NCBI GenBank assembly: GCA_016840305.1
Contig: JAEOSP010000426.1
Location: 1-5,038 of the forward strand
Direction: 5' to 3'
Source of the DNA: Candidatus Hodarchaeota archaeon
Lineage (GTDB): Archaea; Asgardarchaeota; Heimdallarchaeia; Hodarchaeales; Hodarchaeaceae
DNA: 5,038 nucleotides
Under the pieces are notes generated by a model. It ran no database searches. It was not told the origin of the DNA and saw nothing but the letters and a program-made list of their open reading frames with translations. Shown here in pieces: positions 1 to 4,796 of the stretch. A program made the position numbers and the translations under genes. The stretch's first letter is position 1; every line of letters starts with the position of its first letter.

Positions 1-549
1 ATTCGTGATCCATGAAATAGAATTCATGATCCGAGGAGTATAACCCATTGTTATAACAAAATATCCAATTATGCAAATAATCAATCCAAATATCAGAAAA
101 TTTCTGAGGTATCGGATATTTCTATTCTTTCTTTTTTCTATGAAGTATTCATCATCTGGTATAGTTATTGGTGTAGTTTTTCCCTCTCCTTTTTCATCAT
201 AAAAATATTTACGCAAATTCAGTGGAGGAGGTTTTAATTTTAACTGAGTTATACAACCATGCCTCTCTGGAATATGGTGATCTGGACAATAAGTACCTCC
301 ACAATAATTACACTTGTAAAAGATCGGGTGTTCAACATCTGCCTCAGTACCACAAAAGCCACATGTAGTTCGAAACGCTGTTCCTAATTCATCGTAAGTG
401 ATTGGTATAGGTTGTGGCATATTTGGACAGTTGTGTTTCTCAGGTGATTTGTGTTCTATACAGAAAATGTTACCACAGTAATAGCACTCATGAAAACTGA
501 AGTGATATTTCTCTTCTTTGCCACAAATCTCACACTGCTTACGACTCAT
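1..549 (-). CDS. Tandem AN1-type zinc finger membrane protein (partial, C-terminus beyond left edge)
   Basis: The reading frame runs from an ATG at 549 to the window edge without a stop, giving 183 residues. Two complete AN1 zinc fingers are visible. The first has C6, C9, C22, C25, C30, H33, H39 and C41; the second has C63, C66, C80, C83, C88, H91, H97 and C99. Both follow the AN1 spacing C-x2-C-x12/13-C-x2-C-x4-C-x2-H-x5-H-x-C, so each should bind two zinc ions. A charged linker (about 110-149) leads into a hydrophobic segment at 151-168 that should span the membrane, with arginines and lysines before it placing the fingers in the cytoplasm. In eukaryotes AN1 fingers occur in stress and ubiquitin-linked proteins. 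Archaeal AN1 proteins are often membrane-linked and sometimes fused to rhomboid or other peptidase domains, so further helices could follow beyond position 1. The partner and substrate are unknown. The family assignment is strong; the function is not known. Confidence 0.9.
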   Translation of the reverse strand, partial: MSRKQCEICGKEEKYHFSFHECYYCGNIFCIEHKSPEKHNCPNMPQPIPITYDELGTAFRTTCGFCGTEADVEHPIFYKCNYCGGTYCPDHHIPERHGCITQLKLKPPPLNLRKYFYDEKGEGKTTPITIPDDEYFIEKRKNRNIRYLRNFLIFGLIICIIGYFVITMGYTPRIMNSISWITN

Positions 550-574
550 CTATGATATCCAATTTTATTATGCA

Positions 575-583
575 GGATTATAA
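575..583 (-). promoter_or_regulatory. Probable TATA element of the AN1 gene
   Basis: On the minus strand the sequence TTATAATCC lies about 30 bp before the ATG at 549. An archaeal start point about 25 bp downstream would fall near 554, giving an almost leaderless message. This fits the absence of a good Shine-Dalgarno sequence before that ATG. It is inferred from position and base content only. Confidence 0.4.
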
Positions 584-628
584 CTTAAGTCTTCATTTTA
601 TCGAGTTTTATCACTTCTTAATAAGTTA

Positions 629-676
629 GTTACCTTTGGTAACAATATATTTTCTAAATGTTACCTTTAGTAACAA
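629..676. promoter_or_regulatory. Two tandem palindromes, probable operator for a dimeric regulator
   Basis: Two near-identical 16-bp units lie in direct order. The first (629-644) is GTTACC-TTT-GGTAAC-A, a perfect 6-bp inverted repeat around a 3-bp spacer. The second (660-675) reads GTTACCTTTAGTAACA and differs by one base, leaving 5-bp arms. Their starts are 31 bp apart, close to three helical turns, so two dimers would bind on the same face of the DNA. They lie about 45-95 bp upstream of the probable TATA element of the AN1 gene, a position that would suit an activator. They also lie beyond the 3' end of the small gene at 736-963. The regulator is unknown; the winged-helix protein at 1034-1372 is a nearby candidate. 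Confidence 0.6.
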
Positions 677-701
677 TGCGAGCTAATAATACATTGATCA
701 A

Positions 702-717
702 TATTCTTTTTAGAATA
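702..717. repeat. Short perfect stem-loop
   Basis: TATTCT and AGAATA form a perfect 6-bp inverted repeat around a TTTT loop. It lies 19 bp beyond the stop codon of the minus-strand gene at 736-963, so it could be a 3' processing or termination hairpin, or a further protein-binding site. It is A+T rich and short, and chance is possible. Confidence 0.3.
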
Positions 718-735
718 GGTTAGCAAAACACGCTG

Positions 736-963
736 CTACACATATTTCTTGCGGATGATTCTTACCCGATCAAGTATATTTTTTATTCGATCCTGAAGAA
801 TTGACAGGTCAAATCTGTGTGTAACCTTCTCTTTTAATCCTTGAGCCTTACAAATAGGGCAAATACTATCATGATTTGACAGAATACGTTCCAATTCACC
901 AACTATAACCTCCTACTTATAGCACTCTTTGACAATGACGTTAAGCTCTTCCTGAAGAGTCAT
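736..963 (-). pseudogene. Small CPIC-motif protein interrupted by an in-frame TAG
   Basis: Reading from an ATG at 963 gives 16 codons, then TAG at 915-913, then 58 open codons in the same frame to a TAG stop at 738-736, or 75 codons including the interrupted one. The composition stays protein-like on both sides of the stop. An amphipathic, Glu/Leu-rich helix (codons 2-28) runs across it, followed by a CPIC pair (about codons 35-38) and a basic C-terminal helix ending in RIIRKKYV. A single change of CAG to TAG on the coding strand would explain the break. The alternatives are TAG readthrough, a sequencing error, or a restart after the stop. The stop overlaps a GGAGGT motif, but the next in-frame TTG is 13 nt beyond it, which is rather far. 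Only two cysteines sit close together, so zinc binding would need dimerisation or other ligands. The family was not recognised. Confidence 0.5.
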
Positions 964-992
964 ATAATCCCCTTTTTTCTTATAGAAATGCA

Positions 993-1002
993 GATATAAA
1001 TT
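993..1002. promoter_or_regulatory. Divergent promoter TATA element shared by the genes at 963 (-) and 1034 (+)
   Basis: On the minus strand this reads AAATTTATATC with a purine-rich GAAAA just upstream, a good match to an archaeal BRE plus TATA box. It lies about 33 bp before the ATG at 963. On the plus strand the same bases read GATATAAATT, about 36 bp before the ATG at 1034. One A+T-rich element may therefore direct transcription both ways, or the plus-strand gene may use the nearby TTATAGAA at 980-987. The minus-strand reading is the stronger of the two. Confidence 0.4.
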
Positions 1003-1033
1003 TTCAAGATCACGAGTGCTGCATAAGCTGGAT

Positions 1034-1372
1034 ATGATGCATTTGAAGGTTTTAAAAAAAGAAATAACTCTTGAAGAAGCATTAACACCAATAGGTGATT
1101 ACTGGCCAGATCCATTAAGAAACATCTTTTTAATGATAAATCGTAGCAATATAACAACTTTTGTTAATAGGATACGTGAGATTACTGGTTATTCCAAGGA
1201 TGAGTCCTGGGCTTATTTTGAAGATCTGATTGCTGTTGGTGTTGTACGTAGAGAGCCTAGTGGTTATTATAGTATCACTCCTGTTGAGGGAGATACACAA
1301 GAGATGAGTAGTGATTTAAGTGATAATGGTTTTTCAGAGACCAGTTTAGATTTTGATGATCGGCTAGCTTGA
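1034..1372 (+). CDS. Small winged-helix DNA-binding protein with acidic tail, probable transcription regulator
   Basis: The frame can start at GTG 1016, ATG 1034 or ATG 1037. I chose 1034 because a start point set by the TATA element near 998 would fall at about 1024, after the GTG. The product is 112 residues. Numbered from the GTG, a helix-rich region (32-57) is followed by a probable recognition helix (60-74). A classic wing comes next, with the pattern GVVRREPSGYYSIT at 75-88. The last 28 residues are acidic and Ser/Asp-rich, probably disordered. The wing has the same form as the one at the N-terminus of the thermonuclease encoded at 2098-3114 (GKYFLIP at residues 48-54). No ligand-binding domain is present, so it may act as a simple dimeric regulator. 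Its target is unknown; the palindromes at 629-676 are an unproven possibility. It is convergent with nothing and followed 76 bp later by the zinc-ribbon gene. Confidence 0.75.
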   Translation: MMHLKVLKKEITLEEALTPIGDYWPDPLRNIFLMINRSNITTFVNRIREITGYSKDESWAYFEDLIAVGVVRREPSGYYSITPVEGDTQEMSSDLSDNGFSETSLDFDDRLA

Positions 1373-1373
1373 T

Positions 1374-1382
1374 AAATAATAG
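1374..1382 (+). promoter_or_regulatory. Possible TATA element of the zinc-ribbon gene at 1449
   Basis: ATAAATAAT directly follows the stop codon of the winged-helix gene. A start point about 26 bp downstream (near 1404) would give a leader of about 45 nt. That leader would contain the GAGGT Shine-Dalgarno sequence at 1439-1443. Weak, based on position and composition only. Confidence 0.3.
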
Positions 1383-1438
1383 ATGAGTGTATTATTTCTT
1401 AATTCCAAGAACATTCAGCAAGCTAATTCATGTTGGGA

Positions 1439-1443
1439 GAGGT
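1439..1443 (+). promoter_or_regulatory. Shine-Dalgarno sequence fixing the start at 1449
   Basis: GAGGT lies 5 nt before ATG 1449, within a longer purine run (GGGAGAGGT). It favours 1449 over the second in-frame ATG at 1458. It is one of only two clear ribosome binding sites in the window. Confidence 0.6.
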
Positions 1444-1448
1444 AGACA

Positions 1449-1793
1449 ATGAGAAGAATGGAGGATGAAACTCTTTCTTGTCCACATTGTAATAGTGATC
1501 TATCAAAAATTCCTTCAGATATTCAACATTGTCTTTATTGTGGTAAAGGTATTGAAAGAAGAGTTGTTGTTATCAAACGAAACGTAAAGAAACCCTCTAC
1601 ATACTGGTATCTTGTTCCCTTTTTGTTTGGAGTACTAGGTGGAATCATAGCTTATTTCTTGGTTAAGGACGATGATCGAAATATGGCGAGAAATCTACTG
1701 TTATTTGGAATATGTATGTCAGCAATTTGGTATATGATTTATGTGCTTATCAACGCATTTGTTTATTATATTGCGTATGGGAGTCATCTTTAA
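1449..1793 (+). CDS. Zinc-ribbon protein with two membrane helices
   Basis: The product is 114 residues. An N-terminal zinc ribbon has CPHC at 11-14 and CLYC at 28-31, a four-cysteine site. A basic linker (36-48) then leads to a membrane domain with helices at about 53-72 and 84-108. The stretch between the helices, with KDDDR and MARN, is charged and probably short and cytoplasmic. The motif WYLVPF, then GGIIAYF, KDDDR, ARN and LFG recurs almost exactly in the partial protein at 4797-5038, so the two are paralogues. Similar zinc-ribbon plus WYL-P-F membrane proteins are widespread in archaea as hypothetical proteins. No enzyme motif is seen; a membrane sensor or scaffold role is possible but unproven. 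The gene ends 7 bp before the stop codon of the convergent gene at 1801-2016. Confidence 0.85.
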   Translation: MRRMEDETLSCPHCNSDLSKIPSDIQHCLYCGKGIERRVVVIKRNVKKPSTYWYLVPFLFGVLGGIIAYFLVKDDDRNMARNLLLFGICMSAIWYMIYVLINAFVYYIAYGSHL

Positions 1794-1800
1794 TCTTCAC

Positions 1801-2016
1801 TCAACGAGAGTTTGCACGTGTGCTATCATCCGCTTCCTCACTATAAGGGTTCCAGTTCATTCGTCTAATTCTATTCCTCTTCTTGATCTCATAACCACAT
1901 CCACCCTCGTGTTTGAGACACTTGTACTTGACATCGCACTGGAGAGGTTGAAAGCAGAAGAGACGTACCATATTCTTACCACATTTAGGGCATTTTTTCT
2001 CTAGAAAGCGATCCAA
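1801..2016 (-). CDS. Small zinc-ribbon protein
   Basis: This is a 71-residue protein read from a TTG at 2016. CPKCG at 9-13 forms one half of a zinc ribbon, and C33 with C40 (in a KCLKHEGGCGYE context) forms a probable second half. C21, C27 and H36 are extra potential ligands. The C-terminal 25 residues are basic, then acidic, and probably disordered. An in-frame TGA 9 nt upstream makes TTG the first usable start. Beyond that TGA the same frame stays open back to 2097, with an ATG directly before the TGA, so an interrupted longer gene cannot be ruled out. No good Shine-Dalgarno sequence is seen. A TATA-like AATTATAGAA on the minus strand at 2056-2065 could drive it. The family was not recognised; it may bind nucleic acid or protein. 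Confidence 0.6.
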   Translation of the reverse strand: MDRFLEKKCPKCGKNMVRLFCFQPLQCDVKYKCLKHEGGCGYEIKKRNRIRRMNWNPYSEEADDSTRANSR

Positions 2017-2055
2017 GGAGACTCACATAGAAGGCACTCGTGAAATCGTATTTAT

Positions 2056-2065
2056 TCTATAATTG
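2056..2065 (-). promoter_or_regulatory. Possible TATA element of the small zinc-ribbon gene
   Basis: The minus strand reads AATTATAGAA between the stop of the thermonuclease gene (2098) and the TTG at 2016. A start point near 2034 would leave a leader of about 18 nt. It suggests that the small gene is transcribed independently of the thermonuclease gene upstream, although readthrough across the 81-bp gap is also possible. Confidence 0.3.
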
Positions 2066-2097
2066 ATGCTTAGGGAGAGAGGGATAGGGCACGCTCT

Positions 2098-3114
2098 TTA
2101 AGGATTGCAAACTTTGCAGGGTATATAACCATTCGATTCAGCATCTGCTTTGGATGAGAAATACACACGATTCTCGGGCTTGATTTGACTAGCCCAATAA
2201 CAAGATAATTCATGATACTTGTTACTATTTCTGCTTCCAACATATGTCTTGGAGGATGGTGGAGTTTCATGTGTAAGACATTCGCTATCCACATCAGCTT
2301 TAGTGATGTCAACATTCGATTCAAATGTAGACCAAGAATTTGGATCAAAAGCATTTTCGTAGTCATCATAAATTGCATATCCACTTGATACTAATTCATA
2401 ATTCACATTCTTGTATCTGGAACCAGATAACACATAACGAACACAGATATATCGTTCATACTGGTCTTTTCCATCAATGTCTAAATACACTTTGTTTTCG
2501 AAAACAATTGACTTGAGCGCATTTGCTGAGCTTTCAAAACCAACCTCATAAGATTCAGGGGCATCTATATCAGCTAATCTTACTCGGATTCCTGAGCATA
2601 TCTCAATAGTATCTCCATCGATCACGCTAACACAATAGGATATTTTGTCAATGTGTATTGTTGAAGGCTTTGACTCAGGACTTGAATTTGGAGCAGGACT
2701 AGAATTATTACCAGGAATTGAATCCTGGTCAAATGGATTTAATCCAGATTCTTTGTTTCCTATATAGTAGATATAGATGGCGAACATTGAAACGAGGAGA
2801 ATAATTATTCCCATCACGAGGAATTTTCTGTTTAGAAAAGTTGTTGGTCTTTTAGTCTCTGTTGGAGTAAGTTTCACTGTTTGATTTTCTTGAGATATGG
2901 TTTTCGCTTTTGGTTTAGGACGGAAATATGTTTTATAATCCGATTCAAGGGCTGGAATCAGAAAATATTTTCCATCCATTTTATTCAAAACATTATCGTT
3001 GAATAGTAACATTAAATGATAGTTGAGCTCTCTCTCGGTGAAGTTTGTCGCTGATAGGAGACCCTTCCAACTATGTAAGTTATCCACTGCAATTGCTTTC
3101 ACTAATTTCTCCAA
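2098..3114 (-). CDS. Membrane-anchored thermonuclease (SNase family) with N-terminal winged helix and C-terminal Ada-like zinc site
   Basis: The product is 338 residues in four parts. Residues 1-57 look like a winged helix, ending in a wing of the form GKYFLIP. A basic linker (65-97) leads to one membrane helix at 98-118. A Ser/Pro/Asn-rich spacer (131-152) follows, then a staphylococcal-nuclease fold at about 157-275. It keeps the expected residues: D166 and D168 in VIDGDT, R179 in VRL, D184 and E187 in DIDAPE, and R221 in YERY. These match the metal-binding and catalytic residues D21, R35, D40, E43 and R87 of the S. aureus enzyme. Residues 290-338 form an Ada-like zinc module (H301, C305, C333, C336). 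The family cleaves DNA and RNA using calcium. Basic residues before the helix predict a cytoplasmic N-terminus and an external nuclease. The start is TTG 3114; an in-frame TAG upstream leaves no ATG, and GTG at codon 5 is the alternative. Confidence 0.92.
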   Translation of the reverse strand: MEKLVKAIAVDNLHSWKGLLSATNFTERELNYHLMLLFNDNVLNKMDGKYFLIPALESDYKTYFRPKPKAKTISQENQTVKLTPTETKRPTTFLNRKFLVMGIIILLVSMFAIYIYYIGNKESGLNPFDQDSIPGNNSSPAPNSSPESKPSTIHIDKISYCVSVIDGDTIEICSGIRVRLADIDAPESYEVGFESSANALKSIVFENKVYLDIDGKDQYERYICVRYVLSGSRYKNVNYELVSSGYAIYDDYENAFDPNSWSTFESNVDITKADVDSECLTHETPPSSKTYVGSRNSNKYHELSCYWASQIKPENRVYFSSKADAESNGYIPCKVCNP

Positions 3115-3120
3115 TTTAGT

Positions 3121-3136
3121 GCCTAAATACTTAGGC
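3121..3136. repeat. Perfect inverted repeat just upstream of the thermonuclease start
   Basis: GCCTAA-ATAC-TTAGGC has 6-bp perfect arms and a 4-bp centre. It ends 6 bp before the TTG start codon of the thermonuclease gene. A probable TATA element on the minus strand (TTTATGG, 3153-3159) would put the transcription start near 3131, inside the repeat. It could therefore be an operator for repression, perhaps autoregulation by the protein's own winged helix, or an RNA hairpin affecting initiation. These roles are inferred. Confidence 0.5.
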
Positions 3137-3401
3137 TTTAAGGCAATCTACTCCATAAACTTGTAAGTCATCAATTGCTAAACACGATGAAAGGGAGTCC
3201 TTCTTCTCCTATTCAATTCTATTCGTTTATTTTATAAATTTATTACGATGAACATATCTTCAATTTGTCATTAATTCAATGTATGATGATTTTACACTAG
3301 TGCATTCTTTTGGGCTTTCGCTTCATAATATACACAATATCAAGGATGGTAATTTGGATAATTTTTTACTTTAAAAAAATGACTAACCAGAGAGTTAATC
3401 T

Positions 3402-3409
3402 CTATAAAA
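3402..3409 (+). promoter_or_regulatory. TATA element of the gene at 3440
   Basis: CTATAAAA is centred about 35 bp before the GTG at 3440. It predicts transcription from about 3432 and a leader of roughly 8 nt. The absence of a Shine-Dalgarno sequence agrees with a near-leaderless message. Confidence 0.5.
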
Positions 3410-3439
3410 TAATCTATTATATGTTAGATTATTTTTATT

Positions 3440-4207
3440 GTGAGAAGGTATTATCAAGAATTGGAAAAAAGACAAAAACTTCTACTCATAGCACCGTCTG
3501 GCAAAGAGTATAAAGTTGGATTTCTAAGTTCAAGTAAAGACGGAATTATTTTAGGAACAGCTCATGTAGAAGGCGTTAATACTTCACACCTTACAGTTCT
3601 TTTGAAAGAAGGAACACTATCATCTCATATCACTCCTCAAACTTACTCTGAGAATAGGAGATTTTTTCCTTCCATGGATGTGGATCAGATTGTTGAAGTG
3701 TTCAAAACAAAAATTGAACCTGAATTAGTGACTGTAAAATTAGGTGAACAAATACTTGAAGAAGTATTGTATGTGACTGAACAATTTTCAAATTGGATTA
3801 ATTCCATTTACAATACTCTATATCAGAAAAGAGTTATCTCTAGTGAAGTGATTCATGTATTAAATTTTAAGGAATTATTAGAAAAACTCCCTCAACACAT
3901 TGACGAATTCAGAAGATCTCCTCAATCTTTTATTGGTTTATGTAAAGCTAAAGATATTCTTGATGATGAATCAAAAATCTTTGGAGTTACTCGTTCAGGA
4001 TCGGTAATATTGCCTTTTGATAATCAATTGTATAGTGTAGATCTTTCTTCTTTAACAAATTTCAGTTTCGATCCGAGTTTAGATCAACGAGAAATTTCTA
4101 GTCCGTTAAATGAAATCTATCGTAGTATGGGAATCCCTCAATATATGAAAGAAATTGTAAAGAAAAAAATTATCGAAAAACTACTTTCAAGCGAAATCGA
4201 ACGCTAG
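3440..4207 (+). CDS. Unrecognised 255-residue protein upstream of a PD-(D/E)XK gene
   Basis: The family was not recognised. The frame starts at GTG 3440; an in-frame TAG lies just upstream, no ATG occurs near the beginning, and TTG at codon 8 is the alternative. The product is soluble, with no membrane segment, signal peptide or cysteine cluster; its single cysteine is C168. Residues 12-65 look beta-rich, with short hydrophobic strands separated by Gly/Ser turns. Residues 80-180 look mainly helical, with hydrophobic and Glu/Lys-rich segments. Residues 182-205 look like a second strand-rich segment, and 232-253 form a basic amphipathic helix. No catalytic motif stands out. It precedes the nuclease-like gene at 4270 by 62 bp on the same strand, so the two could act together. 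The second gene has its own TATA-like element, which weakens an operon argument. The coding assignment is firm because 768 open bases stand out in such A+T-rich DNA and the composition is protein-like. Confidence 0.8.
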   Translation: MRRYYQELEKRQKLLLIAPSGKEYKVGFLSSSKDGIILGTAHVEGVNTSHLTVLLKEGTLSSHITPQTYSENRRFFPSMDVDQIVEVFKTKIEPELVTVKLGEQILEEVLYVTEQFSNWINSIYNTLYQKRVISSEVIHVLNFKELLEKLPQHIDEFRRSPQSFIGLCKAKDILDDESKIFGVTRSGSVILPFDNQLYSVDLSSLTNFSFDPSLDQREISSPLNEIYRSMGIPQYMKEIVKKKIIEKLLSSEIER

Positions 4208-4234
4208 TTACAAAAGCTTGAATAACAAATAGGC

Positions 4235-4242
4235 TTTATATC
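4235..4242 (+). promoter_or_regulatory. TATA element of the PD-(D/E)XK gene
   Basis: TTTATATC lies about 31 bp before ATG 4270 and is the same octamer as the minus-strand element at about 994-1001. It predicts transcription from about 4265, leaving a leader of about 5 nt. That would exclude the AGAGGT at 4255-4260 from the message, so leaderless initiation from this promoter and Shine-Dalgarno initiation on a longer transcript from 3432 are alternatives. Confidence 0.5.
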
Positions 4243-4254
4243 TATCAAGTTGTT

Positions 4255-4260
4255 AGAGGT
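4255..4260 (+). promoter_or_regulatory. Shine-Dalgarno-like AGAGGT before the PD-(D/E)XK gene
   Basis: AGAGGT ends 9 nt before ATG 4270, slightly long but usable. It would only serve if the gene is read from a transcript that starts upstream of 4255, for example cotranscription from the gene at 3440. It is therefore a hint of an operon that coexists with the local TATA element. Confidence 0.35.
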
Positions 4261-4269
4261 TGAATTCTG

Positions 4270-4635
4270 ATGGAATCAACATATGCAGAGATGACTGATT
4301 CTGAGTTACAAGTTGCAAATTTCTTAAGAGAGATAGATCTTTGGTGGTCTTATCAATCACCAGTCTTTGTATATGATGAAAAAGAAAGACCGAGAGTATG
4401 GACACCTGATTTTTGCGTTCCAAAATTAGGGATGTATATAGAAGTCTGTGGAACAGAAGAATTTGATTATGAATACAGGGAAAAAATATACAAGAAAAAT
4501 GAGTTAAGTGTCATTTTTGTACATGTATACAAGGGAGAGGAAAAATGGAAGAATTATTTGGTGCAAACAATAATGGAGATTGAAGAACAAAGACACGATA
4601 AGGTTATGGATATTTTTCGTTCACTCCAATTCTAA
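4270..4635 (+). CDS. Single-domain PD-(D/E)XK-type nuclease-like protein
   Basis: The product is 121 residues with the order of motifs expected of a PD-(D/E)XK nuclease core. A first helix carries E12 in SELQVANFL. A strand pair with the Pro-Asp motif follows (TPDF, D47), then the strand YIEVCG with E58. Next is a helix with R70, K72 and K75-K76-N77, and a final hydrophobic strand (VIFVHV, 81-86). The catalytic Lys usually found two residues after the Glu is replaced by Cys (C60). In related helicase-linked and archaeal nucleases of the IE-x-x-G type, a lysine from the following helix is thought to take its place; K72 is the candidate here. Such proteins cleave or resolve DNA, often in repair or defence. 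The DNA target is unknown. The fold assignment is by motif only. It lies downstream of, and co-oriented with, the unknown gene at 3440. Confidence 0.78.
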   Translation: MESTYAEMTDSELQVANFLREIDLWWSYQSPVFVYDEKERPRVWTPDFCVPKLGMYIEVCGTEEFDYEYREKIYKKNELSVIFVHVYKGEEKWKNYLVQTIMEIEEQRHDKVMDIFRSLQF

Positions 4636-4748
4636 TTATAATATTTACTAAATTATTCAGGAAAGTCTAAAGGTTAGTTCTATCAGCTTTATAGCTCTTG
4701 AATATTTTTACATAATTTTCTATTATACAAACAAAGAAAACTATTACA

Positions 4749-4760
4749 ATTTATAAATTC
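4749..4760 (+). promoter_or_regulatory. Palindromic TATA element of the gene at 4797
   Basis: AATTTATAAATT is a perfect 12-bp palindrome about 42 bp before the TTG at 4797. A plus-strand start near 4780 would give a leader of about 17 nt holding the GAGAGA at 4785-4790. Because it is symmetrical, it could also direct transcription to the left, where no gene begins. The rest of the gap 4636-4796 shows nothing else. Confidence 0.45.
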
Positions 4761-4796
4761 ATAATGAGATGATCATTAACAATTGAGAGAATATTA

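Larger units (their letters stand above)
3115..3439. other. Divergent intergenic region between thermonuclease gene and the gene at 3440
   Basis: This 325-bp stretch holds no convincing gene. It contains the inverted repeat at 3121-3136, a minus-strand TATA candidate at 3153-3159, a near-palindromic A+T run at 3224-3247 (TTTATTTTATAAATTTATTA) that could act as a TATA element on either strand, and the plus-strand promoter at 3402-3409. A 67-codon frame starting with TTG at 3310 overlaps the gene at 3440 in another frame and is dominated by Ile, Tyr and Phe, as expected of A+T-rich noncoding DNA. Confidence 0.5.

Noticed and set aside
6..32. Repeated TGATCC near the left edge
   Set aside because: It is only six bases, lies within the coding sequence of the AN1 gene and is not repeated further.
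960..1157. A 65-codon frame on the minus strand
   Set aside because: It runs opposite the winged-helix gene, covers the divergent promoter, and its translation is a Leu/Ile-rich string without a motif.
1741..2004. An 87-codon frame on the plus strand
   Set aside because: It overlaps the end of the zinc-ribbon gene at 1449 and lies opposite the minus-strand gene at 1801-2016, whose CPKC motif makes it the better call.
2070..2384. A 104-codon frame on the minus strand
   Set aside because: It is an alternative frame inside the thermonuclease gene, whose catalytic and zinc-binding residues are well supported in the longer frame.
3283..3289. ATGATGA resembling a C box of an archaeal C/D box guide RNA
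   Set aside because: No D or D' box (CTGA) is found at a suitable distance and no terminal stem is seen.
3310..3513. A 67-codon frame on the plus strand
   Set aside because: It starts with TTG, is rich in Ile, Tyr and Phe as expected of noncoding A+T-rich DNA, and overlaps the 255-residue gene and its TATA element.
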